This document shows positions 35,658-45,401 of a stretch of DNA of 64,000 nucleotides, piece after piece. Origin of the DNA: Pedobacter heparinus DSM 2366 (GTDB taxonomy: Bacteria > Bacteroidota > Bacteroidia > Sphingobacteriales > Sphingobacteriaceae); assembly GCF_000023825.1 (NCBI RefSeq), contig NC_013061.1, positions 1,984,001 to 2,048,000 on the forward strand, given 5' to 3'. Each line of letters starts with the position of its first letter. The first letter of the stretch is position 1. The notes below the pieces were generated by a model. That model was not told where the DNA came from, did not search any database, and was given only the letters and a program-made list of their open reading frames with translations. The translations under genes and the position numbers were made by a program.

Positions 35658-37718
35658 ATGAATAAATTTTTTACAAGAACGAAACTCATTATGATTGGTT
35701 TTTGCATGTCTACATTTTCTGTATATGCACAAAAAACCGTTTTGCCAAAGCAAACAGATCGCTGGGCCATACAACCCAATGGCAGCATAACCTGGGCCAT
35801 TAACAACACTGTACCACATACTGATCACATAGAGATGGCTGGTGAGAAGGTAGCCATCTGGGTGGAATATGGATTGGATAGTATTAAAAGATCAAAAATC
35901 AGCCGTACAGTTGTTTTTCCAACTTTCAGGATGTTGCCTGACGGAACCAGAACGCATATCTCCTATTCCTTTCAGGATAATGAACTGCCTAGGTTTTATG
36001 TAAATAAACGCCTGCTTGATTTTGGTACAGCCAAAAGTAGTAAGTCTGGCAGCTTAGGCTATAGCATTAAAAAGATCAATCATAAAGGTATTATGCGTGT
36101 AAGCGCAGAAACCGGCAGCCCGGTATTGGCCACCATAGAAAGGAGCTTTTTCCCCTCTGTTGACCAACCTATGGCAATAGAAAGGTTTGTGTTTACCAAT
36201 GTTACAGCCACTGATCTTCCCATAGCTATGGAATACCTGAAACGTGAAGTGAAAACAGATCCCTCCAGAAGCAAAGTGCAGGAACATAGTGTAATTATGG
36301 GTACGGTAGGTGATGGAAACACTGTAGTTAAACCTGGTCAATCAGTCAGTTTTACGGTTTATTATCTGGCAACAGACCATCCTGACCAATTGCCTGTAAT
36401 TAATGCAGATGCGGAAGAGCAAAAAAGAGTGGCAAGGATTAATGAAATACAGGCTCCGTTAAAATTAGAAACGCCTGATCAGGTATTGAACACCGCATTT
36501 GAATTTGCTAAACTTAGGGCAACTGAAAGTATTTATAAAACCAAGGGCGGTTATATGCATGGTCCTGGTGGCCTGGCCTATTATGCAGCCATATGGGCAA
36601 ATGACCAGGCTGAATACATTAATCCCTACTTTGCTTTTTCTGGCGACAGGATTGGCCACCTTTCGGCCATGAATGCTTATGCCTGGTTTGCAAAATACAT
36701 GAACCCTGACTATAAAGCCATTCCAAGTTCTATCGTTGCCGAAGGTGACGCAGTTTGGAAAGGTGCTGGCGACAGGGGCGACCAGGCCATGATTGCCTAT
36801 GGGGCTTCGCGCTATGCGCTGGCCACCGGAAATATTGATTCAGCCCGGAAATTATGGCCTTTAATTGAGTGGTGCCTGGAATACAGCAAACGTAAAATGA
36901 ACGTTGAGGGAGTGGTTACTTCAGACAGAGATGAACTGGAAGGACGTTTTCCGGCAGGAAAGGCCAACCTTTCTACCAATACCCTATACTATGATGCCCT
37001 GCGCTCGGCAGTATTGCTTGGACAGGCATTAAATAAACCAAAAAGCCAGACTGAAGCTTACCGCAAGGAGGCTGATGCGCTAAGGATAAATATGGAAAAA
37101 TACTTTGGCGGCAATGTGGAAGGTTTTGAAACCTATAAATACTATGAAGGGAATGATGTGCTTAGGGCCTGGATTTGTCTGCCTTTAACAATGGGGATAT
37201 TTGATAGGAAACAAGGAACTGTTGATGCCTTGTTTTCACCAAGATTATGGACTGCCGACGGACTTGCCACACAGGCAGGTAAAGAAACTTTCTGGGACAG
37301 ATCAACTCTTTATGCTTTAAGAGGTGTATTGCAGGCCGGGGAGACGGAAAAAGCAATGGATTTTATCAAATATTATTCACGGCGCAGGTTGCTCGGGGAT
37401 CATGTCCCTTATCCTGTGGAAGCTTATCCGGAAGGTAATCAAAGGCATCTTTCTGCCGAAAGTGGTTTATATTGCCGCATATTTACAGAAGGGTTGTTTG
37501 GCATGCGCCCCATAGGGTTCCGCAGTTTTGAATGTACGCCAAGAATGCCTGCAGAATGGAACAATATGGCCTTGCGCAATATCCATTCTTTTGGAAATGT
37601 ATTTGACCTGGAAGTAGCCCGGACGGCTAAAGGCAAATTGATGATCACCATTAAAAAAGATGGCAAAGACTATAAATACCAAGTAAAAGAAGGTGCTATG
37701 CAAGTAATTAAACTATAA
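35658..37718 (+). CDS. Secreted six-hairpin (alpha/alpha)6-barrel glycoside hydrolase-like protein
   Basis: About 686 residues from ATG 35658, chosen because it directly precedes a signal peptide (ending SVYAQ/KTV); the open frame extends 60 bp upstream. The N-terminal half is a beta-sandwich (residues about 30-270), and the C-terminal half has features of six-hairpin glycosidases: GGYMHGPGGLAYYAAIWANDQAEY, GAGDRGDQAMIAYG, DRDELEGRFPAGKANLSTNTLYYDAL and YPEGNQRHLSAESGLYCR. Acidic residues suited to catalysis are present (WANDQAEY, GDRGDQ), but I cannot assign a GH family. It is in tandem with the GH36 gene (11-bp gap). Confidence 0.72.
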   Translation: MNKFFTRTKLIMIGFCMSTFSVYAQKTVLPKQTDRWAIQPNGSITWAINNTVPHTDHIEMAGEKVAIWVEYGLDSIKRSKISRTVVFPTFRMLPDGTRTHISYSFQDNELPRFYVNKRLLDFGTAKSSKSGSLGYSIKKINHKGIMRVSAETGSPVLATIERSFFPSVDQPMAIERFVFTNVTATDLPIAMEYLKREVKTDPSRSKVQEHSVIMGTVGDGNTVVKPGQSVSFTVYYLATDHPDQLPVINADAEEQKRVARINEIQAPLKLETPDQVLNTAFEFAKLRATESIYKTKGGYMHGPGGLAYYAAIWANDQAEYINPYFAFSGDRIGHLSAMNAYAWFAKYMNPDYKAIPSSIVAEGDAVWKGAGDRGDQAMIAYGASRYALATGNIDSARKLWPLIEWCLEYSKRKMNVEGVVTSDRDELEGRFPAGKANLSTNTLYYDALRSAVLLGQALNKPKSQTEAYRKEADALRINMEKYFGGNVEGFETYKYYEGNDVLRAWICLPLTMGIFDRKQGTVDALFSPRLWTADGLATQAGKETFWDRSTLYALRGVLQAGETEKAMDFIKYYSRRRLLGDHVPYPVEAYPEGNQRHLSAESGLYCRIFTEGLFGMRPIGFRSFECTPRMPAEWNNMALRNIHSFGNVFDLEVARTAKGKLMITIKKDGKDYKYQVKEGAMQVIKL

Positions 37719-37729
37719 TATAAGCTATA

Positions 37730-39913
37730 ATGGATATCCGTTTACATATAAATAAATATATCTCTTGTTTTTTGTTGCTTTTTACAATGGGTTTGAATGC
37801 CATTGCACAGCAGGACAAACAAATCATTGTTGAAACAAAACATACATCGCTCATTTTTACCATCTCATCCGGACAAAAGCTTTATCAAAGTTATCTTGGA
37901 CAAAAACTGATCAATCACAGCGATGAGGGCCTCTTAAAATCAACCCGTCGTGAAGCTTATATCGGTGCTGGTATGGGTGACTTATTTGAGCCTGCAATCC
38001 GTATGGTACACAACGATGGCAATCCCTCGCTGGATTTAAAGTATGTTGCACATAAAACTGACAAACAGAATGATAATGTAGCTACTACATCCATAATACT
38101 TAAAGATCCACAATATCCGGTACAGGTAGTACTCCATTTTACCGCATATTTTAATGAAGATATTATCAAGGAATGGACAGAAATAAAACACAACGAGAAA
38201 AAGCCGGTCACTTTAACCAATTATGCTTCTTCTATGTTGCATTTTGATGCGTCTAAATATTGGTTAAGCCAGTTTGACGGGGATTATATGACAGAAATGA
38301 GGATGAAGGAAAGCCAGTTGACTACAGGTATAAAAATACTGGATAGTAAACTGGGGACACGTGCGCAAATGTATCGTTCGCCTTGCTTCTACCTTTCTTT
38401 AAATAAACCTGCTGATGAGAACAATGGTGAACTGATTGCGGGCACGTTGGCCTGGTCTGGTAATTTTCAATGTGCATTTGAAATTGATCAGCAAAATAGT
38501 CTGCGGATGATTACCGGAATGAACCCTTATGCTTCCGAATATAAATTGCAGCCGGGTAAAACTTTTGAAACCCCTGCTTTTATATTTACCTATACCAAAA
38601 AGGGGAAAGGCGAAGCCAGCAGAAACCTGCACCGCTGGGCCAGGAATTATGGCGTACTGGATGGCAATAAACCGCGGCTAACACTTTTAAACAATTGGGA
38701 AGCTACACACATGGATTTTAACCAGGATGTACTGGTTGAGCTCTTTGACGGTGCAAATAAACTGGGGGTGGATCTCTTTTTACTGGATGACGGCTGGTTT
38801 GGTAACAAATATCCCCGTGATGCGGATAAAACGGCATTGGGCGACTGGCAGGTAGACAAGAAAAAACTGCCAAGCGGAATTGGCTACCTGGTTACTGAAG
38901 CTGGTAAAAAAAACCTGCAGTTTGGGATATGGCTGGAGCCTGAAATGGTGAGCCCGAAAAGCGAATTGTATGAAAAGCATCCGGATTGGATATTGAAATT
39001 GCCAAACAGAGAAGAGGCTTACTCACGCAACCAGCTGGTACTGGATTTGATCAATCCAAAAGTACAGGACTTTATATACGATATGGTGAGTGATCTGCTG
39101 ACTAAAAACCCGGGTATTGCCTTTATTAAATGGGATTGTAACCGTATGCTGACCAATACGTATTCGCCTGCTTTAAAAGAGAATCAGGGTAACCTTTTCA
39201 TAGATTACAATCGGGCCTTATATACTATTTTGGAGCGTTTAAGAAAAAAACATCCGCATTTGCCTATCATGCTATGTGCCGGTGGAGGTGGTCGGGTCGA
39301 CTATGGCGGACTGAAATATTTTACAGAGTTTTGGCCAAGCGACAATACCGATGGCCTGGAGCGGGTATTTATACAATGGGGTTACCTCAACTTTTTCCCG
39401 GCCTTAACTGTCTCCAGCCACGTAACTTCTATGGGTAAACAGTCGTTAAAGTTCCGTACAGACGTGGCCATGATGGGTAAAATGGGTTATGATATCAGGG
39501 TTAAAAATCTGACAGAACAGGAAATTAAATTCAGTAACCAGGCGGTTAAAACTTATAAAAAGATCAGTGATGTCATCTGGTTTGGTGATCTGTACCGTTT
39601 AATCTCTCCGTATGAGGAGAACAGGGCAGTTTTAATGTATGTGGATGAGCCTAAAAACAAAGCCGTACTTTTCAATTACCTGCTTAATTTCAGGCGTAAA
39701 GAATATATGGGGAAGGTGCTTTTAAACGGCCTTGATCCATTAAAGCGTTATCAGATTAAGGAAGTTAATTTATTGCCGGATACGAAATCGACCTTTCCAG
39801 ATGATGGAAAAGTATTTAGCGGCGACTACCTGATGAATATTGGATTAAACCTCTCATCTGGTAAAATCAGTCCCCTAAGTAGTTCTGTTTTTGAAATTGT
39901 TGCCCAAAACTAA
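37730..39913 (+). CDS. Alpha-galactosidase, GH36 family, exported
   Basis: This 727-residue protein has a signal peptide (cleavage near AIAQ/QDK), an N-terminal beta-supersandwich, a TIM barrel with FLLDDGWFG and GIWLEPEMVSP, the nucleophile Asp469 in FIKWDCNR and the acid/base Asp538 in WPSDNTDG, and a C-terminal beta domain. These are the standard GH36 residues for releasing alpha-galactose from oligosaccharides in the periplasm or at the surface. It is cotranscribed with the adjacent GH95-like gene (3-bp gap). Confidence 0.92.
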   Translation: MDIRLHINKYISCFLLLFTMGLNAIAQQDKQIIVETKHTSLIFTISSGQKLYQSYLGQKLINHSDEGLLKSTRREAYIGAGMGDLFEPAIRMVHNDGNPSLDLKYVAHKTDKQNDNVATTSIILKDPQYPVQVVLHFTAYFNEDIIKEWTEIKHNEKKPVTLTNYASSMLHFDASKYWLSQFDGDYMTEMRMKESQLTTGIKILDSKLGTRAQMYRSPCFYLSLNKPADENNGELIAGTLAWSGNFQCAFEIDQQNSLRMITGMNPYASEYKLQPGKTFETPAFIFTYTKKGKGEASRNLHRWARNYGVLDGNKPRLTLLNNWEATHMDFNQDVLVELFDGANKLGVDLFLLDDGWFGNKYPRDADKTALGDWQVDKKKLPSGIGYLVTEAGKKNLQFGIWLEPEMVSPKSELYEKHPDWILKLPNREEAYSRNQLVLDLINPKVQDFIYDMVSDLLTKNPGIAFIKWDCNRMLTNTYSPALKENQGNLFIDYNRALYTILERLRKKHPHLPIMLCAGGGGRVDYGGLKYFTEFWPSDNTDGLERVFIQWGYLNFFPALTVSSHVTSMGKQSLKFRTDVAMMGKMGYDIRVKNLTEQEIKFSNQAVKTYKKISDVIWFGDLYRLISPYEENRAVLMYVDEPKNKAVLFNYLLNFRRKEYMGKVLLNGLDPLKRYQIKEVNLLPDTKSTFPDDGKVFSGDYLMNIGLNLSSGKISPLSSSVFEIVAQN

Positions 39914-39916
39914 GCT

Positions 39917-42172
39917 TTGATGATGAACAAGTCTGTCGTATTTTCTTTATTGTTGCTGGTGGGTTTTTTAAGTCCGGCAACCGCACAAATTCAGGAAAAG
40001 ATAAATTGGGAGAGATTTTTGTCCAGAAATGACCTGGTCTTTGACTCCTTATCCACCAAATGGGAGGAAGGTGCTTTTTTAGGCAATGGTCTGCTGGGCA
40101 TAATGGTGTACCGTGAAAATCCCAATACCCTGCGTTTTGACCTTGGCCGTACGGATGTAGTTGACCATGTAGAGGGCATAAATCCCTCTATTGGCCGCGC
40201 CAGATTACCTATAGGGCGGTTTTTGATGGAAGTTAAGGGAACGATAAAAAACATCAGGTTACGCCTGGATCTGCTTAAGGCTGAACTGGCGGGAACAATT
40301 ACAACGGATAAGGGAATAATTAATTTGAACGCAGTGGTTGCCGCTACAAAAGATGTCGTTATTCTGAATACGCAGACAATACATAACGAAAAACTGGTAA
40401 ACTGGCGATGGAAACCAGAGCCTGCTTTAAGCCCTTACCTCTCTTTAGGAAGGGATAGTGCTTCAAAGTATCCATCAAATCCTCCTGGGGTTATAGTTAA
40501 AGAAAAAGACATCAGCTTCAACCATCAGCCATTAAGGGCCGGAGGTGGATATACTACTGCCTGGAAAGAAATTAAAACCGGAAATATAGGTTCATTGCTC
40601 ATTACTGTTTCCAGCACTTATCCAAATGATAACTCTATGGAACTAGCAAAAAAAGAGCTGATTACCATAAATGCTTCATCTATTTCTGAAATTACTGCGG
40701 CGCATCGTGCACATTGGCTTAAGTTTTATCAGAAAAGTTTTATTTCCGTTCCCGATGCCAGGCTGGAAAGTTTTTGGTGGATACAACAATATAAAATGGC
40801 TTCGGCAACCAGGATAGGGGCATATCCAATTGACCTGATGGGGCCATGGTATAAAGCTACACCCTGGCCAAAATACTGGTGGAACTTAAACATTCAGCTT
40901 ACTTATTACCCTTTCTTTAGTTCCAATCATCAGGAATTGGTTAAACCATTGCTGAAAATGATTGACGATAATATTGGTAATCTTGCTAAAAATGCACCTC
41001 AACCTTACCAGTACAATTCAGCAGCTTTGGGTAGATCAGGGCCTTATACCATGACCTCTGGTATCAAAGTGTTAAAGGGAAATGACAGCACCAGTGCCAG
41101 TGCTGCATCAATGGAACTGGGTAATCTGACCTGGCTGTTGCATGTATATTACCAGGCTTATGAACATACTATGGATAAGCGGCTCATTAAAAGCTTGTAT
41201 CCGGTATTGACCAAAGCTATTAATTACTATTTAAATATTATGGAAAAGCAGAGCGATGGCAAGTATCATCTGCCCTATACTTATTCACCCGAATATCCCA
41301 AGGGAGTTACCCGTGATGCAAATTACGACCTTTCTCTGTTCAGATGGGGCCTGAATACCCTCTTGCATATCCATAAAGTATTGGGCTTAAAAGACCCGCT
41401 CGCCGTCAGATGGCAGGATGCAGTAAATAATTTAACACCTTACCCACAAGATAAGTTGGGATACCGTATAGGCAGAGATGCCGATTTTTCCATTTCTCAC
41501 CGTCATTATTCGCACCTGTTACAGGTGTATCCGATATACGAGGTGAACTGGGACCAACAGGAGAACCGTGAATTGATCCAAAGGTCATTAAAACAATGGG
41601 AAAATAATAATGCAGCCTGGAGGGGTTATTCCTATACTGGTTCAGGTTCTATTTATGCAATGATGGGTAACGGAAACAAAACCCATCAGTTACTGAATGA
41701 AATGATGAAGGGGAAATTCAGCATTAAACCAAATACTATGTACCTGGAAGCGGGACCGGTAATTGAAACGCCACTTTCTGCGGTTACTACCATGAATGAG
41801 ATGCTGTTACAAAGCTGGAATGGAACTATCAGCGTGTTTCCGGCAGTACCGGATGCCTGGCGCGATGTATCCTTTAATGACCTGAGTGCTAAAGGTGCAT
41901 TTTTAATTAGCGCAAGCCGTAAAAATGGAATTACCCGGTTCATTAAAGTTAAAAGTATGGCTGGTTCTCTATGTTTAATTAAAACCGGCTGGAAAAGCAA
42001 TATTAAAGCTATCGGAAAACGGGAGTTTAAGATTAGTCCACAGCAAGATGGGGTGCTTAAACTGGATCTGAAAGCAGGTGAGGAAATCATATTGTATAGT
42101 GGCCAAAAACCTTTGGATTTTATACTTGAACCAGTAAAATCAGATGGACAGAATTACTGGGGTTTGAAATGA
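39917..42172 (+). CDS. GH95-like exported alpha-L-fucosidase/galactosidase
   Basis: This 751-residue protein has a signal peptide (cleavage near ATAQ/IQE). The N-terminal domain opens with WEEGAFLGNGLLGIMVY, as in GH95 enzymes. The (alpha/alpha)6 barrel has WPKYWWNLNIQLTYYPF, SPEYPKG and the HRHYSHLLQVYP motif that marks the family. GH95 members cleave alpha-1,2-linked L-fucose or L-galactose by inversion. Several loop residues differ from characterised fucosidases, so an L-galactosidase or another specificity is possible. It is the last enzyme before the SusC/D pair and is separated from susC by a hairpin-forming leader. Confidence 0.82.
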   Translation: MMMNKSVVFSLLLLVGFLSPATAQIQEKINWERFLSRNDLVFDSLSTKWEEGAFLGNGLLGIMVYRENPNTLRFDLGRTDVVDHVEGINPSIGRARLPIGRFLMEVKGTIKNIRLRLDLLKAELAGTITTDKGIINLNAVVAATKDVVILNTQTIHNEKLVNWRWKPEPALSPYLSLGRDSASKYPSNPPGVIVKEKDISFNHQPLRAGGGYTTAWKEIKTGNIGSLLITVSSTYPNDNSMELAKKELITINASSISEITAAHRAHWLKFYQKSFISVPDARLESFWWIQQYKMASATRIGAYPIDLMGPWYKATPWPKYWWNLNIQLTYYPFFSSNHQELVKPLLKMIDDNIGNLAKNAPQPYQYNSAALGRSGPYTMTSGIKVLKGNDSTSASAASMELGNLTWLLHVYYQAYEHTMDKRLIKSLYPVLTKAINYYLNIMEKQSDGKYHLPYTYSPEYPKGVTRDANYDLSLFRWGLNTLLHIHKVLGLKDPLAVRWQDAVNNLTPYPQDKLGYRIGRDADFSISHRHYSHLLQVYPIYEVNWDQQENRELIQRSLKQWENNNAAWRGYSYTGSGSIYAMMGNGNKTHQLLNEMMKGKFSIKPNTMYLEAGPVIETPLSAVTTMNEMLLQSWNGTISVFPAVPDAWRDVSFNDLSAKGAFLISASRKNGITRFIKVKSMAGSLCLIKTGWKSNIKAIGKREFKISPQQDGVLKLDLKAGEEIILYSGQKPLDFILEPVKSDGQNYWGLK

Positions 42173-42214
42173 CAATCCCAATGATTACAATGCTAATGTA
42201 AGAGACAAATGGGG

Positions 42215-42263
42215 ATGGCTGTTTGATTAAATTAGGCTAATCAAATATTAACTAAACAGCCAT
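42215..42263 (+). promoter_or_regulatory. Hairpin-forming leader just before the SusC start
   Basis: An outer 10-bp stem (42215-42224 with 42254-42263, perfect) encloses a second stem (TTTGATTA 42222-42229 with TAATCAAA 42238-42245, sharing three bases). The structure ends 5 nt before the susC ATG at 42269. It could terminate readthrough from the GH genes or control SusC translation. Confidence 0.55.
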
Positions 42264-42268
42264 AAATT

Positions 42269-45200
42269 ATGATTAATCAAACTTCTACTCTTCGTTGGTG
42301 TATTGTAGTTTTTTTATTGTGTTGTTGTGTGGTGGATTCATATTCGAGGGGTAACACAATCAGTAATGAAAATTATTCTACTAAAAAAGTAACCGTATCA
42401 GGAAAAGTTTCTGATGCTGAAGGCCCATTGCCAAGTGTGATCGTAAAGTTAAAAGGAACAAACACCTCTACTTCAACCAACGCAAATGGAAATTACAGTT
42501 TAACAATACCCGATGGTACAGGTACCTTGGTTTTCTCTTCAATTGGGTATGTTACCCAGGAAGTTGCGGTTCAAAACAGAACTACAATAAATGTAACGCT
42601 TGTCGCAGAAAATAAAACTTTATCAGAGGTGATCGTTGTTGGTTATGGAACACAAAAGAAATCTGATATTACAGGTTCTATAGTCTCCATCAGCGAACAG
42701 GCACTTAAAGATGTGCCTGTTGCAAATCTGTCTCAGGCCCTTCAGGGAAGAGGTGCCGGTATAGACATTCAAAAAAGCGGTGGTAACAGTAAGCCTGGTG
42801 CTTCGCCTGTCATCAGGATTAGGGGTGCCAGATCACTGGGAGCAACTAATGATCCGCTATTTGTTGTTGATGGTATTCCTTATAATGGGAATATCAATGA
42901 CCTGAACCCTGATGATGTGGTATCTGTCGAAGTGCTTAAAGATGCTTCCTCTACAGCTATTTATGGGTCCAGAGGTGCAAATGGTGTTATCCTGGTGACT
43001 ACCAAGCGTGGGAAAATTGGCGAAGCTGTAGTTACTTATAGCGGTTATGCCGGAGTGACCAAAAACCTGGGTAAAATTGATGTGATGGATGGTAAACAAT
43101 TTGAGATGTTAAAGAAATGGGCTGTAGTAAATGGAAATTTTGTAAGCGGGGCCCCAAAATACACAGGTGTAGATGACCCCCGGATTATGACTGATGGTAT
43201 TTTTGCCCCTCAGGAGCTTGAGTCTATCAAAATGGGCAGAAGTACCGACTGGCAGGACCTGATCTATAAAAATGGCATCACTACAAACCATCAGATCGGT
43301 GTGTCAGGTGGATCAGAAAAAACGCAGTATGCCCTGTCCGGAGGCTATCATAACGAAACCGGAATTTATCCGGGCCAGTCTTTTGAGCGTTTTACAGCTA
43401 AAATAAGCATAGAGCAACAATTGGGTAAATATGTTCGGGTAGGGTTGAACAGCATAAACAATTTCAGCTACACCAAAGGTGAGGGTGCCAACCCCATGGG
43501 GCAAGTGCTTCGAGCCAGTCCGCTTGCTACTCCTTATGATGAAACTGGTAAATTATGGGGCTTTGTGCCCGGCAGTGCAAACCAGGTTTGGAATCCATTA
43601 GGTGATTTTGTAGAAGGCGCTAAAATAGAAAACAGAAAACGTTTTGGAACATTTACCACCTTATACCTGGAAGCTACTTTGGCCCCTGGTTTAAAATATC
43701 GCTTTAACGGAGGTGCAGAAATCAAATCAGATGTTTACGGAAATTTTTATGCAAGCGCAACTTCAAATAATCTGGGTGGTTTATCCACTTCCAGCAACCG
43801 TACTGGTTTCAGAACGGATTATACACTGGAAAATCTACTTACCTACGATAAGGTAATTGCTGATCATCATAAAATAAACTTCACAGGATTGTTTTCTTTA
43901 CAGGAAGCTCAGAGTCAGTCAAATTCCTTTAACAACAACAACCTGATTGCAGATAACGTATGGTACTACAACCCTCAGCTGGGCTCCAATCTGGTAGGAT
44001 CAGGAGATTATAGTAAATGGTCACTGATATCCTATATGGGCAGGCTTAATTACGGTTTCAAGGATAAGTATCTGTTAACGCTTACCATGCGTTCTGATGG
44101 TTCTTCCCGTCTGGCACCAGGAGGTAAATATAAAGTATTCCCTTCTGCGGCCGTAGCCTGGAACCTGATCCAGGAAGATTTTATTAAAAGTGTAGGCTCA
44201 ATTTCAAATTTAAAACTCAGGGGCTCATACGGAATGGTAGGTAATACCTCAATAGATGCCTATGCAACATTAGGTGCGCTTACAGGGGTCAATTATAATT
44301 TTGGTGACAAAACAACTACCGGTTTATATCTTTCCAATGTACCAAATCCGGCATTGACCTGGGAAAACAGTACTACGGCAAACGTTGCTGTTGACTTTGG
44401 TTTTTTAAAGAACAGAATTACCGGTTCAATAGAAGCTTACCACGTTTATACTGATAAATTATTGCTGCCACAAAACCTTCCTTTCACCTCCGGAATTCCA
44501 AATGCAGTTTTAACCAATGTTGGTAAATCTGAAAACAGGGGTCTGGAATTTCAGGTGAGTACCGTAAACATTGATGGTGATGGTAAGAAGAAATTCAGCT
44601 GGAGTACCGACATCAATGTTTCCATCAACAGAGGTAAAATTACACAGTTACAGGAAGGCGTAATTAACGACATTACGAATAACAGGTTTGTAGGTCAGCC
44701 TATCGGAACCATTTATGATTATAACAGGGTGGGCATATGGCAAAATACGCCTGCCGATACAGCCGAAGCTAAAAGATTAGGGCTTACAGTAACTACGGGT
44801 ACGGGTTCTGTAATCGGGAACATCAGGCTGGCGGATACAAACGGGGATGGTAAGATCACAGCAGATGACCGGATATTTATAGGATCGAGCCAGCCCAAAT
44901 GGTCTGGAGGCATGACCCACCGTTTTGCCTATAAAAATCTTGATTTTACTGTTGTAACCTTTGGAAGGTTTGGAAGTACCATTATCAGTAGCGTGCACAA
45001 TAGCGGATTTGCCAATACCTTTCAGGGAAACTATAACAATCTTGATGTAAATTACTGGACACCAACAAACCATGAGAACTATTGGCCTAAGCCAAATGCC
45101 GCATCAACCAATACTCCTAACAATTCTACCTTGGGTTATTTTGATGGTACATTTGTGAAAATCAGGAGCCTGGCATTGGGCTATAATTTACCTGCACCGC

Positions 45201-45397
45201 TCGCCGCTAAGATAGGGGGAAGGTCATTGAGGGTATACGCTTCTGTAAACGACGCATTTATTCTTTTCTCCAAGTACAGAAATATATATAAGGGTATAGA
45301 TCCCGAAGCGATCAGCGGAAGTAACAACAGAAGTTCTGTAGGTGTAGATACACCAGCAAGCTATTCTATGACTTTTGGTTTAAATATGAGTTTATAA
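42269..45397 (+). CDS. susC: SusC-like TonB-dependent outer-membrane oligosaccharide transporter
   Basis: This 1042-residue protein has a signal peptide, a CarboxypepD_reg-like domain (VTVSGKVSD, then YSLTIPDGTG and FSSIGYVTQEV), a TonB box-like segment (EVIVVGYGTQKK), a plug with VIRIRGARSLG and DASSTAIYGSRGANGVILVTTK, and a 22-strand barrel ending SMTFGLNMSL. No secretin/STN domain is present, so it is not an anti-sigma-coupled transducer. It pairs with SusD 4 bp downstream and imports the glycan fragments produced by the surrounding hydrolases. Confidence 0.95.
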   Translation: MINQTSTLRWCIVVFLLCCCVVDSYSRGNTISNENYSTKKVTVSGKVSDAEGPLPSVIVKLKGTNTSTSTNANGNYSLTIPDGTGTLVFSSIGYVTQEVAVQNRTTINVTLVAENKTLSEVIVVGYGTQKKSDITGSIVSISEQALKDVPVANLSQALQGRGAGIDIQKSGGNSKPGASPVIRIRGARSLGATNDPLFVVDGIPYNGNINDLNPDDVVSVEVLKDASSTAIYGSRGANGVILVTTKRGKIGEAVVTYSGYAGVTKNLGKIDVMDGKQFEMLKKWAVVNGNFVSGAPKYTGVDDPRIMTDGIFAPQELESIKMGRSTDWQDLIYKNGITTNHQIGVSGGSEKTQYALSGGYHNETGIYPGQSFERFTAKISIEQQLGKYVRVGLNSINNFSYTKGEGANPMGQVLRASPLATPYDETGKLWGFVPGSANQVWNPLGDFVEGAKIENRKRFGTFTTLYLEATLAPGLKYRFNGGAEIKSDVYGNFYASATSNNLGGLSTSSNRTGFRTDYTLENLLTYDKVIADHHKINFTGLFSLQEAQSQSNSFNNNNLIADNVWYYNPQLGSNLVGSGDYSKWSLISYMGRLNYGFKDKYLLTLTMRSDGSSRLAPGGKYKVFPSAAVAWNLIQEDFIKSVGSISNLKLRGSYGMVGNTSIDAYATLGALTGVNYNFGDKTTTGLYLSNVPNPALTWENSTTANVAVDFGFLKNRITGSIEAYHVYTDKLLLPQNLPFTSGIPNAVLTNVGKSENRGLEFQVSTVNIDGDGKKKFSWSTDINVSINRGKITQLQEGVINDITNNRFVGQPIGTIYDYNRVGIWQNTPADTAEAKRLGLTVTTGTGSVIGNIRLADTNGDGKITADDRIFIGSSQPKWSGGMTHRFAYKNLDFTVVTFGRFGSTIISSVHNSGFANTFQGNYNNLDVNYWTPTNHENYWPKPNAASTNTPNNSTLGYFDGTFVKIRSLALGYNLPAPLAAKIGGRSLRVYASVNDAFILFSKYRNIYKGIDPEAISGSNNRSSVGVDTPASYSMTFGLNMSL

Positions 45398-45401
45398 TTC
45401 A

